DNA of 5,306 bases. It comes from Bacillota bacterium. Its GTDB lineage: Bacteria > Bacillota > Clostridia > DSM-8532. Positions 1-5,306 of this stretch are shown piece after piece (within the stretch, counting starts at the first letter, position 1; the number at the start of each line of letters is the position of its first letter). The notes under the pieces are model-generated. The model was given only the letters and a program-made list of their open reading frames with translations, searched no databases and had not been told where the DNA came from. The stretch lies in assembly GCA_023426765.1 (NCBI GenBank), contig JAEZBW010000253.1:1-5306 (forward strand), read 5' to 3'. The position numbers and the translations under genes are program-made.

Positions 1-1178
1 GCTTTGGCATCCCACTTGGCTCCGGCCGCTTTCGCCCTTTCCTTTTCGCGAAACGGCACGGTCAGGAAGGTTTTTTCCTTGGCTGGAGCGGGGGAGGCTT
101 TTCCCACGCCCTCGTCACGCAGATAGGCGGCAAATGCGTCGTCGCTAAGCCCTAAAAAATCCTGGAGAGACTTGCCGGTCTCATTTTCATGCCAAAAATG
201 AACCCGGGTATCGAGGTCCGCTTGCTTCTCGGCCGGGAAGCTGGCGACGGTTTTGTCATGGGCCATTACCTCCTGAGCCAGTTCCTGCTTCTGTTCCATA
301 TTGAGCACGTGCTGCTTGATTTTCTCCGCATCGCGGCAGGCGCGGACGATTTCATAGGGGTCCTTTTCGAGCACCGAAATCCACGAATCCACGTAGGCCA
401 GATGCTGCCCAGGATCATGGCCGATGCCCAAATCCTGGCCGAGCATCCAAGAGGCGATTTCCGCCCGCAGTTCCTCGCGGGCATAGGGTTCGGAGCCGAA
501 GGGACCGAACTCCCGGTCCATCCGGGAAGGATGGCCGGTCCAATGGCCAAGTTCGTGGAGCGCCGTGACGTAGTAGCCATCGGCCGAGGGGAAGTGGTCT
601 TTGGGAGGCAGGCAGATTTCGCCCGTTCGCAGGCTGTAGAATGCTCGGTTGCGCTGATTGTGTTTGATGGTTGCGCCCGAGTTTTCGAGGATCGTCTCCG
701 CCTTTTGATGCGGGTCCCAGGCCGGGCTGACCGAGGACGGGTCCAAAGGCGGAATGTTCCCTTCCAACTGGCTGACGTGGAAAACCGAAGAGAATCGGAC
801 AATCGGCCGGCTCAGCTCCACCTTTTCCATGACCTGGTTGCCCTCGCCGTCCAGCTTCGGCTTCCCGTCATCGCCCCGGGCCGGCTCCTCCTTGGAGAAC
901 TGCCAATAGACGATAGGCTGGGCCTTTTCACCTTTCCGGACTCGGCAATCCAGAGAGTTTGCCTGCCGTAGCGTCATCCAGCGTGGGTCCTCGTACCCTT
1001 TTCGGGAAAGCATCACCCGATTGATGCCACTGTAGACCGTGCCGGAGACGGGATTCAGCGGCGCGTGCAGTTCCCCGGGCAGCCAGGGCTTTTGCCAAGG
1101 AGCCGTGCCCTTTTTGAGGTCCTCTATGAGCTGTGCAGCAAATTCTTCGTGGAAGGGTTTGCGGTCTTTATGCGCCAT
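1..1178 (-). CDS. ardC: ArdC-like antirestriction / TraC-type protein with DUF5710, 3' end beyond window
   Basis: Partial gene: 392 codons from ATG at 1178 are open to the window edge. Residues ~5-135 match the ArdC N-terminal ssDNA-binding domain (formerly DUF1738): an NPVSGTVYSGIN stretch at 42-53, then WMTLRQA and VRKGEKAQPIVYW. Residues ~155-290 are the zincin-like metallopeptidase domain: HELGHWTG at 208-215 gives the HExxH zinc site (H208, E209, H212), and YAREELRAE at 232-240 probably holds the third ligand. A linker rich in Ala, Pro and Lys follows. From ~369 the sequence TFLTVPFREKE...AGAKWDAK is the start of a DUF5710 domain. Known for the family: ArdC proteins bind ssDNA and protect incoming plasmid DNA from restriction in the recipient, and the N-terminal half of TraC primases is homologous. 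The start overlaps the upstream small ORF by 11 nt and has a GGGGAGG ribosome-binding site. Whether a primase or other module follows cannot be seen. The family call is firm; the exact role is inferred. Confidence 0.9.
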   Translation of the reverse strand, partial: MAHKDRKPFHEEFAAQLIEDLKKGTAPWQKPWLPGELHAPLNPVSGTVYSGINRVMLSRKGYEDPRWMTLRQANSLDCRVRKGEKAQPIVYWQFSKEEPARGDDGKPKLDGEGNQVMEKVELSRPIVRFSSVFHVSQLEGNIPPLDPSSVSPAWDPHQKAETILENSGATIKHNQRNRAFYSLRTGEICLPPKDHFPSADGYYVTALHELGHWTGHPSRMDREFGPFGSEPYAREELRAEIASWMLGQDLGIGHDPGQHLAYVDSWISVLEKDPYEIVRACRDAEKIKQHVLNMEQKQELAQEVMAHDKTVASFPAEKQADLDTRVHFWHENETGKSLQDFLGLSDDAFAAYLRDEGVGKASPAPAKEKTFLTVPFREKERAKAAGAKWDAK

Positions 1179-1353
1179 GCCCGCGTTCCTCCCCTTCATG
1201 CCCCTCATCCAGATCATCGAGGCTGACGGCTTTTTCTTCGAACGCCCCCAGGAAGTCCGCCACCTCGGGATCGGCCGGGATGCCAAGGGTGGGATTTTCT
1301 GAGGCCTGGACGTCCACCGCCCGAGCCGCCGCTTTGAGAGTTTCTCGTTCCAT
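1168..1353 (-). CDS. Small acidic protein of unknown function in the conjugation operon
   Basis: A 61-residue ORF that I do not recognise. Its ATG directly follows the traF stop (TGA-ATG), and an AGGAG lies 8 nt upstream inside the end of traF. Its TAA overlaps the ardC-like start by 11 nt, so it is coupled on both sides, which is the main reason to believe it is real. The product is strongly acidic: by hand count 16 Asp/Glu against 5 Lys/Arg, net about -11, with the acidic residues concentrated in the C-terminal half (FEEKAVSLDDLDEGHEGEE). The N-terminal part (ETLKAAARAVDVQ) could be a short helix. There is no signal peptide, membrane segment or cysteine, so it is probably cytoplasmic. It occupies the place of traE/traD in the RP4 order traG-traF-traE-traD-traC, but I see no similarity I could name. 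A partner or regulator of the following ArdC-like protein is possible but only inferred. Confidence 0.7.
   Translation of the reverse strand: MERETLKAAARAVDVQASENPTLGIPADPEVADFLGAFEEKAVSLDDLDEGHEGEERGHGA
1188..1194 (-). promoter_or_regulatory. Ribosome-binding site of the ardC-like gene
   Basis: GGGGAGG on the minus strand, 9 nt before ATG at 1178, inside the end of the small acidic ORF. It fixes the start of the ArdC-like protein at MAHKDRKPFHEEF, a normal family N-terminus. Confidence 0.7.
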
Positions 1354-1890
1354 TCATTTTTCTCCTGTGTCGAAGATTTGAACCGGCTTCACCAGTTGAA
1401 GCGAGGCGAGGGGGACTAAGCCAAAGTACCGGCCGTCAAAACCGCCTGGATGCCCAGAGGACAGTATCAGGGCCATGCCCGGGGGAATCCGGCCAGAGCG
1501 GAGAGCGATTGGCGGCAGCGGCCTGCCGTGGCTGTCTTGTGAATGAGCCTGGCTCTCCGGCTGGAGTCGGCCGTTTATCCAGATGCCGTCCGGGGCCAGG
1601 CCCACCTCGTCACCTGGGAGCCCGGCTACGGCCTTGAGCAATGGTTGCAGCCCACCCGGGCATGACCCGGGCCGCAGGTAACCCCGCTCCAGGGCCAACG
1701 ACGTGAAGGCGGGGTCTTCCAGGCAGAAGCTGACGTGGGTGCCGTGCTCAATCTCCGCAGCCTGGCCAGGAACAAGCTGATATATCCCCCGGGGCATCGA
1801 GACGGTGGCGTTGAACCGAAATCCGCCCTCGAAACAAAGGGCTCCCGCGCACCCCATGACGCACACGAGAAAGACGACGCTGGGCCTCAT
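1354..1890 (-). CDS. traF: TraF, conjugative pilin-processing serine peptidase (S26 family)
   Basis: A 178-residue inner-membrane peptidase with its active site in the periplasm. Residues 4-20 form one hydrophobic N-terminal segment (signal anchor). SMPRGIY at 31-37 carries the catalytic Ser31. The box RGYLRPGSCPGG...LLKAVAGLPGD (69-94) carries the general base Lys86. GHPGGFDGRYFG at 146-157 is the last S26 box and places Asp152 where RP4 TraF has the Asp needed for activity. Known: RP4 TraF removes the C-terminal tail of the TrbC prepilin and cyclises it, which is essential for pilus assembly. Ser31, Lys86 and Asp152 correspond to RP4 Ser37, Lys89 and Asp155, so the protein looks intact. Cys56 and Cys77 could form a disulfide. 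The start overlaps the traG stop as ATGA, with AGGGGG 7 nt upstream, suggesting translational coupling. The pilin substrate gene is not in this window. Confidence 0.93.
   Translation of the reverse strand: MRPSVVFLVCVMGCAGALCFEGGFRFNATVSMPRGIYQLVPGQAAEIEHGTHVSFCLEDPAFTSLALERGYLRPGSCPGGLQPLLKAVAGLPGDEVGLAPDGIWINGRLQPESQAHSQDSHGRPLPPIALRSGRIPPGMALILSSGHPGGFDGRYFGLVPLASLQLVKPVQIFDTGEK
1362..1366 (-). promoter_or_regulatory. Ribosome-binding site of the small acidic ORF
   Basis: AGGAG on the minus strand, 8 nt before ATG at 1353, within the last codons of traF (reading Thr-Gly-Glu-Lys). It supports translation of the 61-residue ORF. Another ATG at 1357 is only 4 nt from it and opens a short, Gly/Arg-rich frame that I do not think is used. 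Confidence 0.65.
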
Positions 1891-3905
1891 GCTTGCGCCC
1901 CCTGCGCTTTTTTGAGGTAGGCAGCGTAGCCACTTTGCTTCTCAAGGGTGGTTGTGGCCTTAGGATTGGCTTTGGGGTTGGCGCTGGTGGCCGCACCGAG
2001 GGAATCGGATTGGACTGGAGCCGGGATTTTGACCCGTTCGGAAAATGCCGGGTCTCGAAAATACAGGATTTGATGGCCGTAGATTGGAGACTGGCCGGCA
2101 ACGAAAATGAGCATGTCGCCGGGCTTTTGGGCTTTCTCGCCCGTTTTCGTGAGGCCCGGAAGGCGCATACATTCGTCGGGCGTCAGAAGCGGCCGAGCGG
2201 TCTCGGAAATGCTGACCGAGGCGTTTTTCAAGTGTCCACTGCGAGAGCCAGACAAGGAGGTTCTTTCGGTCACGACCGTCGTCTTGCCTGTCATTTCCGA
2301 GAGTTCTTTGGCCGTCTCCAGGGTATTCGGCGCGTAGGCGATCCGGACGTGACAGTTGCCCTTGATGCCGTTTTCCTTGCCATAGGTCTCATTGAGCTGC
2401 TCGATGTTTTGAATAACGAGCAGATAGTTGATGCCGTATCCAGCGGCATAGGCGATGGATTTGTTAATGACTTCCATCTTGCCGATGGATGTGAACTCAT
2501 CCATGAGCATCAGCAAACGGCGAGGCGGTTTCTTTTGCTCGCCGTTCTCGAAATCCATACGTTCGCAAATGCGGCTGATGATGATGTTGAGGATCAGCCG
2601 GAGCAGTGGCCGCACTCGGTTCACATCCGTGGGGCTCACAACGAGATAAAGGCTCACTGGCTTTTCATGGTGCAGAAGATCGCGCACCCGAAAGTCCGAG
2701 CGGGCCGTGTTCATGGCCACCACGGGATCGCGGTAAAGCGCTAGGTTGGAAACGGCCGTTCCCACGACGCCCGAGCACTCATTGGCGCTCTTGTTGAGCA
2801 TCTCCCGGGCCGAGGAGGCGATAAACGTATGAATGTCCTGGCCACCTATGGCTCCAGAGGGAAAGCATTCCGCGACCAGGGCTGCATGATCGGTTTTGAG
2901 CATCTCCTCAAAGAGTTGCTCAATCGTGCGATCCTTGTCGGCAAGCATGTTGCCCAGATCGCTGAGGGTGGCAGTCCGTTTTGCCTTATGGCGAACCGTC
3001 ACCAAGCAGTGGAGCAGCGCGCCGGCAATGAAGGCAAAACCTGCTTTGGCCCAATAGTCCTGGAGCCCCTTGCCTTCGGGGTCAACGATCATGGTGGCGA
3101 TGTTTTGCACATCTGGGATGGCCTTGAGCGTATCCAGCCGTACCTCATCCAGGGGATTGAAGCAGGTGCCGAGCCTGTCGTCGCCAAGGCTGGCATCTGA
3201 CGGATCGAAGCGCAGGACCTTGTGCCCCTGGGACCGCCGCCACCCCGCAGTCAGCGCCCAGTTCTCCCCTTTGATGTCCAAGTTGACCGTTGAATCGGGG
3301 TAGGAAAGCAACGTTGGCAGGATGATGCCCACGCCTTTGCCGGACCTGGTTGGCGCATAGAGGAGCACGTGCTCGGGGCCATCATGACGCAGATAGCGTT
3401 GTGTTTGCGCGCGACGGCCCCGGAGCCATTGCCTGACGGCCTGCCACCCATGGAATTTCTTGAGCCAACCGCCGACATAGATGCCTTGACCGCCACAAAG
3501 ACCCATCTCCTTGATCTCATCCTCCGAGGCCCAGTGGGCGGAGCCATGGATGTCGGACGTGTCTTTGGGTTTGCGCATGGACAGCAGAGCAAATCCCAGG
3601 ATCAAAAATTGGGGGACGATAAAGAGCATCTGCCCATGGAACTCGGCCCGGCGCACGGCCTCGTATTCGTCGCTCCACTGGTGCCACGAAAGGACCGACC
3701 AGGGAGCGTACCAGACCATGCCGAAGGCCGAGCCCCAGGGGGGGCCCAGAGATTGATGGTTGCCGAAGAAGGCCGCCACCCGCTGGGTTGCCAAGGACAA
3801 GCTGACGCCGGCCAAGAGCACCATGAAAAGGAGGTACCCCCATCGCAAAAGCTTACGGCGCGTCTTGATGCCGCCCAGGCCGTGCTGAATGATCTCACTG
3901 CTCAC
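1887..3905 (-). CDS. traG: TraG, VirD4-type coupling protein (conjugative ATPase)
   Basis: A 672-residue type IV coupling protein, which docks the relaxase-DNA complex at the secretion channel and uses ATP to drive transfer. Two N-terminal membrane segments (about 22-41 and 92-110) flank a short periplasmic loop, and the rest is cytoplasmic. Walker A is APTRSGKG at 184-191 (Lys190, close to Lys187 of RP4 TraG). Walker B is LLMLMDEF at 464-471 (Asp469, Glu470). The stretch SADE-free middle region (~285-400) corresponds to the all-alpha domain, and the family motif YGINYLLVIQN lies at 490-500. The C-terminal tail (~628-672) is low complexity, with an ANPKANPKA repeat, and may contact partners. 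The start is GTG with AAGGAG 7 nt upstream; it lies inside the end of trbI (11-nt overlap). No good alternative start precedes the first membrane segment. The length is near the usual 600-700 residues and all motifs are intact. Confidence 0.96.
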   Translation of the reverse strand: MSSEIIQHGLGGIKTRRKLLRWGYLLFMVLLAGVSLSLATQRVAAFFGNHQSLGPPWGSAFGMVWYAPWSVLSWHQWSDEYEAVRRAEFHGQMLFIVPQFLILGFALLSMRKPKDTSDIHGSAHWASEDEIKEMGLCGGQGIYVGGWLKKFHGWQAVRQWLRGRRAQTQRYLRHDGPEHVLLYAPTRSGKGVGIILPTLLSYPDSTVNLDIKGENWALTAGWRRSQGHKVLRFDPSDASLGDDRLGTCFNPLDEVRLDTLKAIPDVQNIATMIVDPEGKGLQDYWAKAGFAFIAGALLHCLVTVRHKAKRTATLSDLGNMLADKDRTIEQLFEEMLKTDHAALVAECFPSGAIGGQDIHTFIASSAREMLNKSANECSGVVGTAVSNLALYRDPVVAMNTARSDFRVRDLLHHEKPVSLYLVVSPTDVNRVRPLLRLILNIIISRICERMDFENGEQKKPPRRLLMLMDEFTSIGKMEVINKSIAYAAGYGINYLLVIQNIEQLNETYGKENGIKGNCHVRIAYAPNTLETAKELSEMTGKTTVVTERTSLSGSRSGHLKNASVSISETARPLLTPDECMRLPGLTKTGEKAQKPGDMLIFVAGQSPIYGHQILYFRDPAFSERVKIPAPVQSDSLGAATSANPKANPKATTTLEKQSGYAAYLKKAQGAQA
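1898..1903 (-). promoter_or_regulatory. Ribosome-binding site of traF
   Basis: AGGGGG on the minus strand, 7 nt before ATG at 1890, inside the end of traG. The match to the consensus is imperfect, so initiation may depend on ribosomes terminating at the ATGA overlap. Confidence 0.55.
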
Positions 3906-5100
3906 GATACGGCTCCTTGAAGACCAGATCCTTGGTCACGATGACATTGAACCGGTAGCCAGGCCGGATTTCCAGCGTCGGCTTGATGTTCATGTTTTTT
4001 TCAAGAAGCTTGGAGGTGGTCTGGCCGAACTGCGTGGCCAGGGCCGAGGCCATTTCCTGCTGGAGCGTCGGTGTCGAGGAACTGTTTGTGGAATTGGAGC
4101 TGTTGGATGTTGGGGTCATGCTGTCCACCGCCCAGGAGGTGGTCCCTGTGATGAGGGACATGAGCAACGCACCGCCAAAAGTCCGGAAATAGTGATTGTT
4201 CACCTCATCATTGAAACCCGAATAGCCAGCACTGTCCGTGCCGGGCATGGATTCCAGGGTGATGGCCGAACCATCGGGGAAAATGATGCGGTTCCAGGCC
4301 ACGAGCACGCGGGACTGGCCATAGATGATCCGGGAGTCATAGACCCCGTAAAGACGAGCGCCTTGCGGAATGAGCAGGAAGTGGCCGTTGGCCGTATCGA
4401 AGACATTCTGGCTGACCTGGGCGATGATCTGGCCAGGAAGATCGGAGTTGATGCCGCCGATCATCACCGCCGGGATCACGGCACCGGTTTTGATCTCAAA
4501 CCGCTGCCCCGCCATCCGGGTGTTGGGGGAAATCCACTGCTTGTCGGTCTTCTTTGCCCGATCAAAAAAAACTTCCTTGTCTTTGTCCGCCGCCGGGTTG
4601 TAGTCCCCCTCCCGGGGCGCTCCCGCGAGCCGCTCAAGTCGGTCAAGATGGTCAGTCGGGTCTTTTTCTGGCTTCAGCGGATTGTTCTCACCCTGGAGCC
4701 CGATCTTCGCCGTCTCGTCCTTGACCTTGCGAATGACAAGCGGCGAAGAAAGCGCGGTCATGGCGGCTTGATGCCGTTGCCTGCGCAATTCTTCCAATTC
4801 GCGTTTATATTCCGGCGGCTCGTTGCTGGTGACCACCTGCACAATGGGCTTGGGCGGTGTTGTCGGCGTTGGCGACGGTGGAGGCGTCGCCATGCCCATG
4901 CCGCCGGCATCGCTGACCAAGGGTTTATCGTCTCGGACTGTAATCGGTGGTTTTGTTTTCTCCTCCTGTTTCTTTTTGCTGGAGAACTCCACTGAGTACA
5001 CCAGGACGCCGACTAGTATGGCCCCGCCAAGAATTGCGGCATAAAACGGCCACTTCCGCATCCTTTGGGTCTCGATATATTCATTGGGATCGTTGAGCAT
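3895..5100 (-). CDS. trbI: TrbI, VirB10-like type IV secretion channel protein
   Basis: A 401-residue protein of the VirB10/TrbI family, the core-complex subunit that spans both membranes and passes the ATPase signal to the outer pore. Residues 1-16 are a short cytoplasmic tail and ~17-37 (WPFYAAILGGAILVGVLVYS) the inner-membrane helix. A Pro-rich periplasmic linker follows (72-86, ATPPPSPTPTTPPKP), then a charged, possibly coiled stretch (95-115). The C-terminal beta-barrel domain starts near 200: EIKTGAVIPAVMIGGINSDLPG, then GHFLLIPQGARLYGVYDSR (239-257), a family hallmark. The outer-membrane antenna region is ~304-370, whose two helices are joined by a Ser/Asn/Thr-rich loop (329-345). The protein ends with EIRPGYRFNVIVTKDLVF. 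The frame is open further upstream, but ATG at 5100 is preferred: it has AAGGAAG 6 nt upstream, sits 2 nt after the previous stop and gives a normal VirB10 N-terminus. A start at 5169 would add 23 polar residues and overlap the upstream gene. Confidence 0.95.
   Translation of the reverse strand: MLNDPNEYIETQRMRKWPFYAAILGGAILVGVLVYSVEFSSKKKQEEKTKPPITVRDDKPLVSDAGGMGMATPPPSPTPTTPPKPIVQVVTSNEPPEYKRELEELRRQRHQAAMTALSSPLVIRKVKDETAKIGLQGENNPLKPEKDPTDHLDRLERLAGAPREGDYNPAADKDKEVFFDRAKKTDKQWISPNTRMAGQRFEIKTGAVIPAVMIGGINSDLPGQIIAQVSQNVFDTANGHFLLIPQGARLYGVYDSRIIYGQSRVLVAWNRIIFPDGSAITLESMPGTDSAGYSGFNDEVNNHYFRTFGGALLMSLITGTTSWAVDSMTPTSNSSNSTNSSSTPTLQQEMASALATQFGQTTSKLLEKNMNIKPTLEIRPGYRFNVIVTKDLVFKEPYREQ
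3913..3918 (-). promoter_or_regulatory. Ribosome-binding site of traG (GTG start)
   Basis: AAGGAG on the minus strand, 7 nt before GTG at 3905, inside the 3' end of trbI. It supports the unusual GTG start and the 11-nt overlap of the two genes. Confidence 0.75.
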
Positions 5101-5102
5101 GA

Positions 5103-5306
5103 TCAACTTCCTTTGGCGCAGGTTGTACAGACCATGATGCGGCCGTAGTCCGATGCGGGATTGACCCAACCCAAGGTGTCATCGGTGGTCAGCAGCCGAA
5201 GATGCACCTGCCACTGCGTATCGCTGGCGCTGGTCGCCCAGGTCTGAAACGACGTGAGGGGAGGAGCCGCAGCCCCGGCGGCGGCGATGGTCGGGGTCAC
5301 GAAGAT
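5103..5306 (-). CDS. 3' end of an unidentified conjugation-operon gene, product ends in CxxC
   Basis: The last 67 codons of a gene whose start lies beyond the window; the frame is open to the edge, beginning with IFVTPTIAAAG. A GTG at 5300 could be read as a start, but no ribosome-binding site can be judged there, so I treat it as internal. The visible part holds an Ala/Pro stretch, then SDTQWQVHLRLLTTDDTLGW, which reads like a beta-rich domain, and ends in YGRIMVCTTCAKGS with a CxxC motif six residues from the end. I do not recognise the family. By position, directly before trbI, it corresponds to trbH (an outer-membrane lipoprotein gene between trbG and trbI in RP4), but the sequence does not prove this. 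It does not look like the C-terminus of a VirB9/TrbG protein. Its stop lies 2 nt before the trbI start, so the two are surely co-transcribed. Confidence 0.7.
   Translation of the reverse strand: MFVTPTIAAAGAAAPPLTSFQTWATSASDTQWQVHLRLLTTDDTLGWVNPASDYGRIMVCTTCAKGS
5107..5113 (-). promoter_or_regulatory. Ribosome-binding site of trbI
   Basis: AAGGAAG on the minus strand, 6 nt before ATG at 5100. It lies over the last codons of the upstream gene and decides for the 401-residue form of TrbI over a longer reading from 5169. Confidence 0.7.

Larger units (their letters stand above)
1..5306 (-). other. Part of a single conjugation operon without intergenic spacers
   Basis: Six genes share one strand. 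Their junctions are +2 nt (5102-5101), an 11-nt overlap (3895-3905), a 4-nt overlap (1887-1890), 0 nt (1354/1353) and an 11-nt overlap (1168-1178). There is no room for a separate promoter or a terminator between any pair, so one polycistronic transcript entering from beyond 5306 is the simplest reading. The operon continues past position 1 at least to the end of the ardC-like gene. Confidence 0.85.

Noticed and set aside
266..802. Minus-strand open frame of 178 codons overlapping the ArdC-like gene in another frame
   Set aside because: It is a shifted reading of the same strand with Ser/Arg/Pro-rich sequence and no motif; the ardC frame is open through the whole region.
189..971. Plus-strand open frame of 260 codons
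   Set aside because: It lies opposite the ArdC-like gene, whose HELGH and N-terminal motifs are clear; the antisense translation has no recognisable feature.
1655..1671. CCCGGG-5 nt-CCCGGG inverted repeat
   Set aside because: It could form a 6-bp stem but lies in the middle of traF coding a conserved S26 segment (RPGSCPGG), has no T-run after it and is explained by Pro/Gly codons.
1354..1890. Possible lipobox (VMGC) at the TraF N-terminus
   Set aside because: The match is poor (Met at a position usually Ala, Ser or Thr) and TraF peptidases use an N-terminal membrane anchor; not called a lipoprotein.
1951..1990. Short repeated ANPKANPKA stretch at the end of traG
   Set aside because: Only two imperfect copies of about 12 nt; a low-complexity protein tail rather than a DNA repeat element.
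1893..2744. Plus-strand open frame of 283 codons antisense to traG
   Set aside because: It lies opposite the intact Walker B half of traG, has no family motif and no good ribosome-binding site; explained by codon composition of traG.
3738..3744. Run of seven G on the plus strand in traG
   Set aside because: It encodes Gly-Pro-Pro (GGC CCC CCC TGG) in the TraG periplasmic loop; the frame continues normally, so there is no sign of a frameshift, only a possible error-prone site.
3889..4995. Long plus-strand open frame (368 codons) antisense to trbI
   Set aside because: It is fully shadowed by trbI, which has clear family motifs. Its translation shows no recognisable domain and has the Arg/His/Gly-rich look of an antisense frame in GC-rich coding DNA.

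Overview
The window is one continuous run of conjugation genes, all read on the minus strand (right to left). It belongs to a P-type (RP4/Trb-like) type IV secretion and DNA transfer module of a Gram-negative bacterium. The protein families, the two-membrane-spanning VirB10-type channel protein and the moderately GC-rich composition point to a proteobacterial conjugative plasmid or integrative conjugative element. The sequence alone does not fix the genus.

In the direction of transcription the layout is as follows. 5306-5103 holds the 3' end of an unrecognised gene whose product ends in a CxxC motif; it sits where RP4 carries trbH. 5100-3895 is trbI (VirB10-like channel scaffold). 3905-1887 is traG (VirD4-type coupling ATPase). 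1890-1354 is traF (S26-type pilin-processing peptidase). 1353-1168 is a 61-residue, strongly acidic protein of unknown function. 1178-1 is the first 392 codons of an ArdC-type antirestriction/TraC-like protein with an N-terminal ssDNA-binding domain, an HELGH metallopeptidase-like domain and the start of a DUF5710 domain; it runs off the window.

The genes are packed with no real intergenic space. The junctions are a 2-nt gap, an 11-nt overlap, a 4-nt ATGA overlap, a TGA-ATG abutment and another 11-nt overlap. I found no promoter, terminator, RNA gene, insertion sequence, CRISPR array or origin of transfer. The promoter must lie beyond 5306, and translational coupling is likely throughout.

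Functionally, TrbI would form the channel core across the two membranes. TraG would bring the relaxase-DNA complex to it and energise transfer. TraF would mature the pilin (encoded outside the window). The ArdC-like protein would protect or manage the incoming single strand in the recipient. The order trbI-traG-traF-small ORF-ardC/traC joins the end of an RP4 Tra2-like block to a compressed version of the RP4 Tra1 order (traG-traF-traE-traD-traC). The most open questions are the acidic 61-residue protein next to ardC, the unidentified CxxC protein upstream of trbI, and what follows DUF5710 in the truncated gene.
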